Of a DNA stretch of 64,000 bases, positions 1 to 13,400 are shown one piece after another. The translations under genes and the position numbers were made by a program. Position 1 is the first letter of the stretch. The number at the start of each line of letters is the position of its first letter. This DNA is from Nematostella vectensis (taxonomy: Eukaryota; Cnidaria; Anthozoa; Actiniaria; Edwardsiidae). Below the pieces are notes generated by a model, which saw nothing but the letters and a program-made list of their open reading frames with translations, had not been told where the DNA came from and did no database searches. The stretch covers positions 14,556,469-14,620,468 of the forward strand of contig NC_064035.1 in NCBI RefSeq assembly GCF_932526225.1, read 5' to 3'.

Positions 1-1227
1 CAAATTATCGATACAGCGCTCATGTTAAAACAATCGCACATCCTATTTATTTTAGCCCAGATTAAGAAAATAAATTTCGACGACATCTAAACGATCGTGT
101 TGTAAACACAAGTATAGGTAATGAACCGATATGCACTTTACATCATTAAGTAAGAAACCCACGCGATCCGTTATTCATCAGTGAACTGATTCATGAGCGA
201 GATGTTAAAAGAATGTAGGCGGAAGGGTGAAGTGGCTCACACAACTCTATACCCATTATTAATGAAGGATCTATTTATTCTAAAATAAAATCGGTGCAGA
301 AAATGTAAAGCCTGAGGTGTTTGGGAAGCTGAACTGTAGTGGAATGAATCTGCCAAGGCCTACCGTCACTTGACCACGGTGCCGGATTAAGGCTGAATTC
401 GGATGATTTTGAGAGGAAGGATAGATGAAGGAAAATTCAAAACAAAAGGGCACAAGAAGAAGAGGTTTCACTGTTTCACAGAGGTTTCGAGAATCATCTC
501 ACATCTTCAATGTAACCTTCTTTTCTCTCTTACTAATCTCGAACAGTTTCTCCTTATTTATTTCATTCCGTTGGGTTAAGACCTAGAATCAGTAAGGATC
601 TTTTTTAATACATTTTTTTGTGATTGGGAGGGGGGGGGGGGGGGGTGCGTAGGTATAGAAAAAAAAAGAATTGTTTGGCTACTAGAATGGATGGGAGAGG
701 GGGGGGGGTGCGAGGCCATTTCCATATCAAACATATTCCCCACGGATAGTGTCCTTCGTATGCATTGCCTTATATGGGCATTGATGCCCATATTTAGAAG
801 AGCTAAAGTTTTCCCGCTCCCTGATCTCCAGAAAACATGGTGAAAAATGCTGATTCCTTGCAATTTGAGACTCGAGGCAAAAATGTGTCAAAAAAACTTT
901 ATCGCTTGGTCAAATCTTTATCACACAAGTCTTGAAAAGCCCTTAGACCCAGGCCTCCAAGAGATTGGCCGAGCGAGATTTAAGGTCACCCAAATATTGA
1001 TATGTTTTGCCTTGCTCCGTGAGATATCGGGACCAGTTGGCTTGCTCAATTTTTCCTCTGGAATTTTGCTGGGCTGCTGGGCTGGGCTGGCTTGTTTTCT
1101 TTCTACAGATTTTTACTTGCTCATTTGTTGTTGTTGTTTTTTTCGGTGGGGGGTGGGATGGGGTGTATTTTGTCCCTATCATTTCGAAATGGTCAGCAGA
1201 CATGTCTTGTAAGGCTCAAGTCCCTAA
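1..1227. other. Gene-free left edge
   Basis: I see no gene here. The stretch holds G homopolymer runs near 630-645 and 700-708, and short overlapping ORFs on both strands without recognisable domains or paired splice sites. Confidence 0.5.
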
Positions 1228-1316
1228 GCCTCTCTTGCAGGCATTTTTAGGCAGGCGTCGCTCGCTCCCACTCCACAAGAAGCGACGTCTGCCTAAAAAC
1301 GCCTGCGAGAGAGGCT
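1228..1316. repeat. Fold-back element with near-perfect inverted arms
   Basis: Two arms of about 36 bases, beginning AGCCTCTCTTGCAGG on the left and ending CGAGAGAGGCT on the right, are reverse complements with about three mismatches around a spacer of some 17 bases. The element is bracketed by an almost identical 14-base direct repeat (CAAGTCCCTAAGCC and CAAGTTCCTAAGCC), which resembles a target-site duplication. It looks like a small MITE or fold-back element. The family is not recognised. Confidence 0.6.
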
Positions 1317-1705
1317 ACAAGTTCCTAAGCCAGAGACAGGCAACTTGTACATCTAATAAAATATGATCATATTTTCCGAATAAAACATAATTATGTGTGG
1401 ACGTTCGTTTCTATATTCAAAATTAAACCATTCTGGCATTTTTTTTTTAATTTGGAATAAAAGAAAACGGAAAATGAACGATTTTGGTTAGGTGCGTTTC
1501 ATTTTCATACAAGGCATGTGATGTGTAACGGGCGCAGGTTCAGGATAATTATATTCGTTCGTACTCGAAATATTTAGTGAAAATGAATTAATTTAACAAT
1601 TTATACCAGCTAACCTATCACATAATATAACCTAAAGCATACACACATATAAGTTTTGTTTAAAAAATCAAATGTAAAAGAGTAATCATAAGAAATATAG
1701 CTCAC

Positions 1706-2030
1706 CTCAATATCAAACTGGTTGGTTCTGCTTGGTAAATAAAGCTCCGACTGAGCTGTGATAGAACGTTAAAGACACTTGCCTTGTCGTTGTTGTTTGG
1801 TATAGTCGAGTCTTTACCACTCAACTTTCTTATTCTTACTTTGCGTCTCAGCTGGAAGCGCGTCATATATAGCCGGCGTTCAAGAGCATCGAGCAAACGA
1901 AATCGAGATAAACAAAGTGATTTTCATGCTTGTTAAATACTTTTCCTAAATAAGTACTTACTGTGTTTAACCCATAAGAGTCGTTATTCCGTTTTCGTGG
2001 GATAAATAACACTCTGGAAGGTTCCAGACA
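1706..2030 (-). promoter_or_regulatory. Candidate heat-shock-type promoter and first exon, facing left
   Basis: Read on the minus strand, a paired heat-shock half-site (GGAAGGTTCC, about 2015-2024) lies upstream of a TATATA sequence near 1865-1871. A good splice donor (GAG followed by GTGAG) ends at 1706. This would suit the promoter and non-coding first exon of a gene running off the left edge. No coding exon is visible, TATA-like sequence is common in AT-rich DNA, and the heat-shock element has only two clear units. Confidence 0.25.
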
Positions 2031-2691
2031 ATAGTTCAAGTTTAGCGTTTTGCGAGGAGACATGAAAATATTGATACCTTTACATAGAATATGTAAGCAA
2101 CGAAAAAAAGACTAATTAAAGTTAAATCCCACCTTCATACTTCGGGTTTGTTGTGTATATAGACGTTTAGTTAATGGGTTGATGGGTTTACGCTTAGAAC
2201 AAACACTACTTTCCTTTTCGATGAGCAGCCAGGAAGTTAAGCTATCGCGCTATTTTAGTCCTGCATTCTTGTTATTTATGGAACAAATACGCCTCATTAT
2301 TCATCGTTATCTTTTAATATTAACCATTATCGGCAGTTTGGGTTATCAGATTGCGATGTCTATTTTGTATAATTTTGCTTTCTTTCGCAACATTGCAGCT
2401 TATTTGACGTGAGTTCGATCAAACGAGGATAAGGGGTGAAAGAGAGACGGATAAATCTTGTAAGAGGGTTAGGAAGAACGATACTAAGAAATTGTAAATT
2501 GTGATGAATTATAGGCCGCGCAAACAATCAAAGGATTGTGATGATCTGGAAGACACCATTAAGCATGTTGCGATCGATGTGACACGTTACAACATGTTAC
2601 GGAAAGGAGCGACCTAGTAACAAACTAAGGCGAAAGTTCAAATCACTCGTAATGTAAGGCACAAGCGCTTCCCAGTTATGAAGAAGGAAAA
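2031..2691. other. Intergenic stretch
   Basis: AT-rich sequence downstream of the CUB/protease gene. The 77-residue plus-strand ORF at 2179-2412 has no recognisable domain and no conserved-looking composition. Confidence 0.4.
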
Positions 2692-2697
2692 TTTATT
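2692..2697 (-). terminator. Candidate polyadenylation signal of the CUB/protease gene
   Basis: AATAAA on the minus strand, about 230 bases after the stop codon at 2927-2929. Confidence 0.45.
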
Positions 2698-2926
2698 ATT
2701 TTTATCAAAGCGACTGGTAGAAAGGTGATATATTGAGAAGTTGGTGTGATGTTCTGGGTTTCCTGTGGTACTTCGATTTCAAAGCACGCTCCGCCCTGTT
2801 TGCCAGTTGTTTGTTCTAAGTGTTTACATCCGGGTACATCGTCTTATAAAACATGCCGGCAATCACTACTCCGTCGTCATAGCAATGACCCGTCAATGTC
2901 CAATAAAAATATACAACTATCTATAG

Positions 2927-4429
2927 CTATGTTAGTTGCACGGCGGCGATCCAATGCTGATAATCCGAAACCTTTGTGTAGAGTCCATATTTCCCCGGTA
3001 TACTACATTTCTCTGCCCAGCTACTCACGCCAGCCACAAACCATTCCCGCGATGCACCTTGGCACATCAGCGGACTTCCGCCATCACCAAAGCAATTATC
3101 ACTTTCCCCTGCAGCCGGGCCTGCGCATAACATTTGCGCAGTTACACGACTTTGGGCAGCTGCACAGTCTGTACGCCCGATGACGCGCATGCGCCTTGTG
3201 AGTAGAGGGATGGTGGTGATGCGCGGGAGATAGGACTGACCCCATCCAGCTACTGCGCATGCTCGGCCAGCCTGTACCTCCTCATTGGCGACAATGCATA
3301 TCGGACTTACTCGACTATTGAATTCTGTGAAATAAGAAATATGCAGTGAGGGTTAGGCTAGTAAAGATACCAATCATAATTACACGAGCGCTAGCATGGC
3401 ATGCCATTCGTTCCCTTTGAGCGAGCACTTATAAGCATTTGCTTTTACCAGTCACCACAAAAAATCTCTTGTACCAGGAAATTTTAAAGTCTGCAGCATG
3501 TTTTTAGAAAACTTATTCAGTATTCAAATGTGGTCTGTATTCCTATGTGGTGATTTAAGAAATTTCTTTATCGGAAGCTGTAGACAAATTGACCCCTCCA
3601 CTGCTCTGTACAGGGCATGAGAAGTACATACAAAATTCATAAATGCGATTCATAAATCCAGCCAAGGTGATAGCAATTACTGTGGTTTTAAGTGGGAAAA
3701 CGGCTGGATTGACCATCTCAACAAAACGCACAAAATAACACTCAAGGGAAAGAGATGAGGTTTGGTTGGGTGCTGTTAAAAGGTGTGGTAAGGTGCTCTT
3801 GAAAAGTGTTGTAGGGTGAGCCACTGACCTGCTGGTTGTTGTAACTGCAACACCGCAAGATCGTGCTCGTGACTAGAGCTGTTATATTGCGGATGGACGA
3901 AAATAGCTTTGATCGACAGCGATTGTCCCTTGCCGTCTCGTCTGCGCATGTCAGACACGCCCACTTGCACCGTCCACTCGGGCGGCATGCTAAACCTGCC
4001 AATGAGAATGGACTTCAAAGACGACGCAATAGCATAAATACAAATAGCATAAAAAACAAATTCATTCAGGACAGTTCTCTTGAAGTAAAAGACAGAATTG
4101 CTGGAGTGGTTGATTGGACGTGGAGATAATACCAGCTTCGCATGCGCAGTTGAGAATAGTTAAAGTAGTTCTGGGTAAATATGTGATATTCCATTACCGA
4201 GCGTTTCGTCTCGGGTGGGGTTACCAGTGATTGATGAGGACAAAGTATTGGGTTAATGCGTCAAAAGGTTACCTGTCGAAGCAGTGCGCTGCTGTGAGGA
4301 CCCAGTCTGCGGCTATTAGTGCCCCGCCACACCGCTGCACAGGGTTACCAGAAAGCGTCAATGCCACTTGCCACGGCCAGGAATCATCACTGCGAACTCC
4401 GCACGCTGCCAAAGCACTCAAATTCACAT
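2927..4429 (-). other. Trypsin-like domain, probable pseudoprotease
   Basis: Exons 4429-4273, 3995-3829 and 3324-2927. Residues: SWPWQVAL and CGGALI; TAAHC with the catalytic His (about residue 1265); HDLAVL with the catalytic Asp (about 1314); AGWG; the Asp at the S1-pocket position (about 1400); and a closing [11 protein letters not shown]. At the nucleophile the expected GDSGGP reads GDGGSP, so the Ser is Gly (about 1406). The RIVGG activation segment is also absent: CGVRSDD runs straight into SWPWQ within one exon. In this family both changes abolish peptidase activity, so it is more likely a binding or decoy module, comparable to serine-protease homologues of arthropods. Confidence 0.85.
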
Positions 4430-7400
4430 CTTCGCACAGGACAAACTATATTAGTAGAAAAACAAATGAGCGCTTACCTTTTAACCTTTTGCCTGGTATC
4501 TTTGTAAGCGACACGTGCTCATACGTCATGGTAACCTCAGTAACGCTTCTCCCAGAAACCACAAGTCGAACGAACACAGCACTCCTTGATGATTTGATTG
4601 GTGGAGGTGCTGTGCTCCCGCAATATTTACCAATCAGCGGGGCATGTTCAGTTAAACCACTTCGCAGCTCAATATAGTCAGAGTCACATGCTGCGTTTGG
4701 GGTCCCGACCAGAAACTTGGTGAATGTGAGAATGTAGTACCCCTCCAAGGGCGTGGTTAGCTGCCACGTGCACTGGTTGGTGCTGTGGATTTGCGCATGC
4801 CCAGTGAGTTGGTGACTAGTGCGGGTGCAGAAAGTGCGTCCCGCGGGATTCCCTAAGAATATGAACATAAAATAGAGGATGTTATTAGTTTCATGTCAAA
4901 TGTTTATCCTTTAATACAATCCATTCCGTATATCAGGTCTATACGAGGGTAGGCCCTAATTTCTAAAGTAAGGTATCGCGACTGACATATTACACAAATA
5001 TCAAATAATTATATGCACAAATATCAAAGAACAATATGCATAAATATTAAATAATAATATGCACAAATATCAAAAGAATAATATGCACAAATATCAAAGA
5101 ATAATATGCACAAATATCAAAAAATAAAATACACAAATATCAAAGAATAATATGCACAAATATCAAAGAATAATATGCACAAATATCAAAAGAATAATAT
5201 GCACAAATATCAAAAAATAAAATGCACAAATATCAAAGAATAATATGCACTTCCTTAAATAATATGCTTTATCCTACTTCTAATAAGATTTTGTATTGCT
5301 AAAATACTAGAATCGCGCCGCAAACTTTAAATGGTGCATGGCATATTTTCATTGTATGCTTTTTCATTAACGACTCGTGCAAGAAATACCCAAGCAGTCG
5401 TCTTCTTGAACCAGAGAAATGCCAAAAGTCGAATATCAATTATTGGTATACGATATTTATTGATGGATGTGTTGGATTCCTAATCGTGCTATATCCTACC
5501 ATGGAGACAGCCATATAGCTCTGCGCGCAGAGAGTAAAAGTTGTGTCTAGCAGTTGGCCACAGTCGGATGGCTTGAGCACGGATTGGACTTCTTAGAACA
5601 TGTGTTTTAATCGAGTTTCTGTCGTGGTTACCGCGAAACGTCTGAAAAACAAGCAAAATCTCTACCAAAAGGCTTGATGCGTGAATGGCCGCACAGGCAT
5701 TCGTGAAAAAACTGCAGGCACAATGGTTTATGTTAAACATACTTTTGTTTGAATTATTACCGAATACTTTTTCTGGCAGCCTGAGATAAGTACTGTGACA
5801 TGGGATTTCTTTTCTATATTCATATTAATTGATGGAATAAGTCGTAATGAGCTGATCTCACAAGGAGAATTGCTACCTTTATCTTCCATCTCGTCTGTCG
5901 ATCCTGGTGTAACCGAGCACTATACACGTTTTGCCATCCGCTTAAGCTCGCCCTCCACGTGACCTGATAAGTCTTCACCCATTGGTCCAGTATCTTGCCA
6001 AAACCCTGGGTTGCGATCTTCGTCACGATGTGATTGGCGCCAAGATTCACCTGTAACCACGGGTGACGGTCTGCTTCATGCGCCGTCCATCCCTGGGGCC
6101 ACGAGGTAAGGTTCAGCCGCGCTCGGCTCGCTCCGTACTTTCCGCGTTCGTTATTCCAGGCCGAAGATGCCGTCAGCTGATTGTCAGTAATAAGGCTACT
6201 CGACAAGCCAAGTGGCTGAATGCAGTCGGCTGAAAACAGAACATTGTAAGATGCTATTATATTCGAGTTAGGCAGAGCAGAGCTCTGCTACCTTCACCGA
6301 ATAGCAACGGTTCTGGCTGGAGCAAGTTCATGCAGACGAGGCTCTCAAATAAATGGTTTAACAAAACAGTGCGGAATAACTTATGCGCATGCACGTGCTC
6401 TGGCGAAAACACAATCGTAGTGTTGTAAAGATACGAAAGGCTGACTTCAGTGGATGTTTTGACTAAGTTTACAGCAATAAACCATACTGTACAAAAGAAG
6501 ACAGACCTTTTTATAATGAGGGATTCATAAAGAAAGTTGCGATAGTTTTCTTAGCAATTCACCGGTAAATCTCACCGCCATTTCAAAACCAAAAAGATGG
6601 TTTAACCGCGCGGTACTGGAACTAGTGTTTTCTTTTTTTAGCACTGGCGTTCTACGGCTCACTAGCTCAGCTTTTCCTTTCATTTGATAATTAAACGCCT
6701 CTTGTGGTAAAAACGTTTCCTACCATAAGGCACCTACATGCCGCCATGATTTTGCTTTTTACCCGAGAGCTCCATACACTCGCCCCAGTAAAGTTACATT
6801 AAAAAAACATTTACAGCAAAATATGTTTTTATATATGCCACTTTTCCATGAGTTTAAAGAAAAAGTCAATGATTGTTTTCGTTTCTCTGTTTATCTATAA
6901 GAATCGTAGAAAAAGGCATGCGGGATCTGTGCATAGGCAAAAATTCAAAACAACCTTCGAGAGTGGTTCTAGGGCAATAGAATGGCAGGGAAGTGATGCA
7001 GGTGGACTCCCAGTGCAGTTCGTTATAAGAACATTGTGCCTTACGAGCAGAGAAAAGACTAAAACATTTTATTTGTTCGACTCTTACCTTGCCTGCAGCC
7101 GTACAGCTCAAATCTCAGGCCCACGTGACCGTGCCATGTGCGAGGCTTGATTAGGACCTCTTTGGCACGTATTGGAACCTTAAGGGTGTGGTACACCACG
7201 GAGTCGCGGTCTTTGTTCCCCTCGAGTACCTACAACAGGGACATGTGGAATGGTTTATGTGTCATTGTAATTCATGCTTAATGAAAAAAAAGCTTTAAGA
7301 ATATTTAGAAATATTTCACTCACCTTTTCTCTTCCCTCCTCCTGGTAAGGAACAAACTTCCCTTCTCTATTCGCCCATAGAAGCTGATAAGTCAAGACCC

Positions 7401-10400
7401 ACTTGCTCAACACAGGGATCTCGTAACCCTGTGTAGCAACCCCTGTAATCACATGGAAGCTGCCAAATTTGACCTTGAGCCAGGGGTCAGAGTCTGCAGG
7501 GTCGGTTACCCAGCCATGTGGGTGGTTACCAAGCCGCGCCTCCCAAGGTCCAAAGGAAGACGAATTTAGCCAATGAGATGAAGCGCTGAGTTGAGTGTCC
7601 CGGATGCTGTGGTCTGTCATACCAAGGGCCTTACCGCACGTGTCTACGTAAAATGCCGGTGAATTATATTAGAGATAACTTACATTGAAATGATTATAAT
7701 GATTATAAAGACGACCGCGATGATACAGGGTTAATTTTGTCAATGCAGTAAAACCCTGATGATCTCACCATATGGTCTTTGGGTGCCCTCGTCCCCTTGC
7801 AGTTGATCTCTACCACCAATTGGTTTGATAATCTGCGCCTCATTCGTCCACGTCGCCTCAAAACCGCTTCCAGTCACTTGATCGTTACTGTGGAAACGCA
7901 GCCACAACTTGTCCGAGGAACCCATGAGCATCATTGGTGCGTTCGTACCACAGTATCGGCCAATCAGAGCTGCGCTTTTAGAGTCGCCATCTCTCAGCTC
8001 CACATAGTCCCCTGTACAGTCTTCGCTTGCCTCTAAGTTAAACTCATTGAAGCCTATGGCGATAGTCCGACCGTTCGGTACCGAAATGACCCATTCGCAG
8101 TCCTGGTTGTTCGGGTATCGGATCGGGTAGCCGGGTGAGTATATGTCGCCACTAGGCTTGATAAAGCTGCCACCACAACCTTAGATACAAAAGAGTAAGG
8201 GGATTAAAATAGTGACAAGTACAAAGAAAGAATCTACAAAGTTTAAGTGGAACACTGTGAAGGGTGGGATGTTTAATATAGGCTTCGATTAAGCTTTGAT
8301 GTAAGCGTACTTAGTTACCATAACACTCAGAGTAGATAATCCAGCCCAGGTATTTAAATCTATATAGAATCCTTAAAATCATGGGAGAGATGCGTGCCGC
8401 GTATACCATCAAATACAAGCTACGCATTTAAACAAAATAACAATGTCAGGTGGTTCTGGTAGATTTCCAGACAGGGTTCAGGCGCAGGGCCATGATTTGC
8501 TGAGGGGTGAGGGACGCAGTCGAAGGCATCAAATGGAAAATAATACGTCTGTAGACCCATCCCATAAAATCCTGTTTGAAACAATAAACGATAAAATCTC
8601 TCACCTGCAGTCGTTGGGGCCCCTGTGGTGGTGGGGGTAGAGCTAGGGGAATGTGTTCCTCCCCTTGTGGTGATTGGATTCGCAGTTTTCGGGTTTGTCC
8701 TTCCCGCGAGGTAATATGCACGAAACCCTATCCGGGTATCTGACAAGTCCGAGTTGAAGATGACGCTCATTGCGTTAGATGAGGACTCGACGTTACCGGT
8801 ATCAGCAAGCTTACCACAGAAGCGGCCGAGTTCGGGTGACGACACAGAAGGTCCATCCAGAACCAGGAGGTAGTCAAACCTTTTGAAAGTAATAGATAGT
8901 CAGTTCCAGCCTTATCATCAACAACCATGGAAACCATCATCAACAACCATGGAAACCATCATCAACAACCATGGAAACCATCATCAACAACCATGGAAAC
9001 CATCATCAACAACCATGGAAACCATCATCAACAACCATGGAAACCATCATCAACAACCATGGAAACCATCATCAACAACCATGGAAACCATCATCAACAA
9101 CCACGGAAACCATCATCAACAACCATGGAAACCATCATCAACAACCATGGAAACCATCATCAACAACCACGGAAACCATCATCAACCATGGAAACCATCA
9201 TCAACACAACCATGGAAACTTGTGATCTGGGGGCAAGACCTGGTCATTCCTTGTATTGCTAAGGATGGTTTGGGTGACAATCGCCATTTTATCCCCGCCA
9301 TTTTTAGTCCTTCATAAAAGTTTGTAATTGGCTGGGAGAAACAAAAATCGTATTTTATGACATACAAAATTTGCTTGCTCACTCTCTCATCTCTTGCTCA
9401 TCTCTCATCTAAACTACATCATCATCACCATAACTGATTATTACCAGGGGCGTAGCCAGGGGGTGGCCTAGGGGGCCGCCCCCCTCCCCCTTTAGCAGCC
9501 AAAAATACAGTAAATGTACGAGACATTATCTAAAATACAGGAGAAAAGTATTGAAAGTCCCTTTTGAGCACCCTCCTGTTAAAAATCCTGGCTACGCCGT
9601 TGATTACCATCACAAATGTTATAATAACAATCATCATTGCCATCCGTCTTACCATCATAATAAAGACTTGTTAAAGATCATCACAACCTTTATCATCCAT
9701 CTTATCATCGTAATTACCATGGTTCATCATCATCATCAATCAGTATCCATCTTCATCACAACCATCACCACCTTCATCGTCATCCATCTAACCATCATCA
9801 TTATTTTCATAAGCGTCTCGTTGTCATTAACACCAACATGATCACCGGATTACCACCACAATCAGATTTCCATCAACATCGCCACCATCGTGCATCTCAT
9901 CACATACCAAATCACTATATTCGTGATAACAATGTTCACCATCATTATCATCATCACCGTCGTTGTCATTATTTGTCGTATCAATGATCGCACCTGCAGG
10001 TTGGATCAGGCTCCAGGTCCAAGACGGTCAGCTGGAGTCGGACACTGTACCCGGTCGGTACGAAAATTAGCCACTTGCACATAGTATTGACGGGGTATTG
10101 GCGGGGATAACCGGGACTTTGCAGAACGCCGCTTAGTGCTGTTAAGGTATCCCCACAACCTGAAACACATGCGAATACGTGTCAGTACAATGTGGAACCA
10201 GGCGTGACTTTATCCACATTCTAAAGAGATAAAATACATCTCTTGTAACGTTGGTCGTCAATACCCAGGCGAACAGGAACCATTGCCCCAAGCAAACTTC
10301 CTTAATGCTACAATGGGGCAAGCTAGTGATGCCTCCACTGGCAATACCTGAGTACCAGCAACGCCTGGCAAACTATCTACTGGCGCCGAGAAAGCTCAAA

Positions 10401-13400
10401 TAGGCGAAAGCTCAAACTGAGATAGGGGTAGCACTGTACCTTTATTTTCCGTGGAGTCCTCAAGAAAGTCTCAGGAAAGAGCATGACGCCGATTTGCTAA
10501 GTACGTTCTCTTACGTATTGATGCGAATTGAAAGACAATCAGTGAAATAGCGACTTTTATAAAAAAATTTATTTAAAAAAAGTTATTTATGCTTTTCATT
10601 ACGACCACAGACGTACCTTCAATTTGTTGAGTCGATGTTGTCAATATAGTGGGGGGTAGGGTGGGGGGTTGTGGCGGCTTGTCAGGTCCATCTACGGCTT
10701 TCCAAGTGGCGTAAAACCCCCGTCTTTTCTCGGAATCATCTGAATAGAACGACAAGTGCAGGGACTCCGTGGAGGACTTGATGGTTGCTGGAAGAGCTGA
10801 TCCGCAGATTCTCTGAACAAGTGCCGCTCGCGCGTCCTGTCCGTCTCGAATCTCCAAGTAGTCATAGCGACAAGAAGGATCCGCCTCAAGGTCAAAGAAT
10901 TGGAATCTCAGCTCCACGCGTTGACCACGTGGTACCGTGATGCTCCAGGAGCATTCCTTGTTTAGGGGGTACTGAGCGGGATAGTCTGGACTTGTGAGAA
11001 TTCCGCTGTCCCCACTGATTATGCGAACGCAGTCGCCTACAAATATTAATCGATGTGACTTAAACGCGAAGAAGAGTGTTGAATGAATATTAACATGAAG
11101 TTTAAGTTGACTAAACTACTTTAAGGTATTATAGCAAGGCATTATTGCAAGCTTGAACAACAAATTTGGAAAAGGTTACAGAAACATTTCGTATCTGATT
11201 TTCCCAACATTCAGAAGTTAATAAAAATTACCATTTGCCGCCTATAGATAAGGCCAAATACACGCGTTGTGTAAGTGATCATGGATAGAAAAATAGCTAA
11301 TCACCTGCTGTTGTAGGGACCATAGTCTTAATCGATACTCGTGTTGCCTCCGGTGCTGTAGACTTCTTTGTTGTGGGAGCTTGTGTTGTACTTGTTGCTC
11401 GAGTCTTTGGCATCGCCTCACTTGTTGCTCGAGTCGTTGGTATTGTCTGACTTGTCGCTCGAGTCGTTTGTGTGGTTGTATCGGTTGTCGCTGGTCTTTC
11501 CGTAAAAGCGCCACCCTCTGCTTTCCATTTCAGGTTGAATCCTGACTCAGAGTCGCTACCATCCGAGTTGAATACCAGATATAGTTCTCTTCCCGAGGAT
11601 CGTACCATGGAGGGGAGGTTTCTTCCGCACAGACGAGCAACGAGGGCAGCCCTCAAGCTTCCCCCGTCTCTTATTTCTAGATAATCGTAACGACACTGGC
11701 GGTCTTCCTCTAGTTGGAACGTGTCAAACTTCAAATGAATTCTACCCCCTTCTTGGGCTGTGATTGTCCATACACATTTCTTGTTGTTTGGGTACTTAGA
11801 GGGGTACCCAGGGGAAGTAATGGTACCGCCTTGACCACTAAAGGCACCGCCACAACCTGAATTACAAGAAGAATGGTTGGAGTTAACGGGAGTTCAAATA
11901 ATCGAGGTCAAAAAATGAAGAACATACTGTTGAGTAACCGATAAGGACGATTCTAGTTTATAATAAGGGTCTCCGTCATCAAATGGCGGGTCTATTTTAT
12001 AAAGAAGATCTCCTTCATCAAATGTAGAGTCTAGTTTATAATGAGGTTCTCCTTCATCAAATGGCGGGTCTATTTTATAATGAGAGAGCCCTCAAGGGCT
12101 CAAGCCGTGTGGAAATATCACTCTGACAGCATATACATCTCGCTTGTTTCGTGTTTTATTCTTCTTTTCTCGCATCATGCTTTCGCTTTTTAAAAGAAGG
12201 CAAATTATACCTCCGCGCAACTCCAAATAAGTATTATTACTCGCTTTATCTACTATTTTGCATCATTACTGTGGAGTTTTGAAATAATCGATGATGTGCC
12301 TACTATATTCGACTACTTCTCTTGTTACTGTACGCTCGACTTGCGCACCTGCACAACCACGTGACAGGCCAAAAATCAAACAAAGACATCCGCCTTTGAA
12401 GTTCGCCGGGTTAGTTACCAGTATCCAACCATGTTCAACGTAAATTGAAAAAGTGGATGTCTGTGGAGGGACTGTACATTGTAACAAATAAAAAAGGCCA
12501 GGCTACCTTGAGGATTAGGAGGCTTGGTTACACCAGGGGTCGGGAGGGGTCGGCCAGAATCGTCCTCCGTTCTCCAACGCGCGTAAAACCCAGTTCCTGT
12601 ATCTGAAAAATCCGAATTGAACTCTATCCACAGGAAGCCCGCGGACGATGTGACAGTAGCTGGGATGCTATTTCCGCAGAACTTGGCAATCAAGGGGTTA
12701 TCTGCCGAGGAGCCGTCCCTTAGCACCAGCCAATCATATCTGTTGGATTACGACCATTTGGTAATAACGTATTGGAAATTTAGACTTGGTGATACATTTG
12801 ATTTATTTCGCAATTATCAAACACACGTACAGCAACCCTGGAAGCGGTCCAATGTCTCATCATAGACAGTGCAGGAAATTACATATAACCAAAAATGGTA
12901 ATGTCCTGCACTGATAAAAGACAAATGAAATAGCGTGAGCACTCACCTACATACTTCGCTTGGTTCAATCTCAAAAGCATCGAAGCTAAGCCGGATTTTT
13001 TGATTGGCTGACGGCGCAACCAGCACCCAGACGCAGCGTGTTCTCGTGGGATACTGACCGGGGTACCCAGGGGAGAAGACGACTCCTTGCTGACCGCTCT
13101 GACGGCCTCCACATGCCTCTGAGAGATATGCTTTTTGCTAAATTTTGTAATCCCAGAAAAGAAATATACCCCTCCTCCTCTCCACGGAGGAATCTCAGAG
13201 GCCCCTCGTCTTACCCGCCCATCCCAAGGAAATCAGCCCCTCGGAATTGGCTAAAATAATTATGAACTGGAAATTGTAAAATCGACACTATTACCCTCCC
13301 AGCATCCCCTGCCCCCACCCCCACCACTACCTCTGTAATATCCTTTTTCCGGGGATCACAGATTAAATCAACTGAACAAAGACTTTTTCTCATTCAGGAA

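Larger units (their letters stand above)
7769..13118 (-). other. Block of five CUB domains
   Basis: Each domain shows the CUB pattern: a first Cys (CGG or equivalent), SPGYP or SPDYP, a second Cys before W, a third Cys before R-Y/F-D, then RDG, FCG or YCG, and a closing GF-A/K-W. CUB1 = 13118-12947 plus 12739-12507; CUB2 = 11856-11305; CUB3 = 11036-10617; CUB4 = 10159-9994 plus 8879-8605; CUB5 = 8179-7769. The acidic residues typical of calcium-binding CUBs (an E in the first half, D in the YD and SD segments) are visible in CUB1. CUB2 ends in a Thr/Ser/Pro-rich stretch with three copies of TRATS, a likely O-glycosylated spacer. Confidence 0.9.

Noticed and set aside
2927-3190. Active trypsin
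   Set aside because: The nucleophile Ser is replaced by Gly and the activation segment is missing, so I do not annotate it as a peptidase.
8883-9317. Three overlapping His/Asn-rich ORFs
   Set aside because: All derive from the 22-bp intronic minisatellite in the CUB gene.
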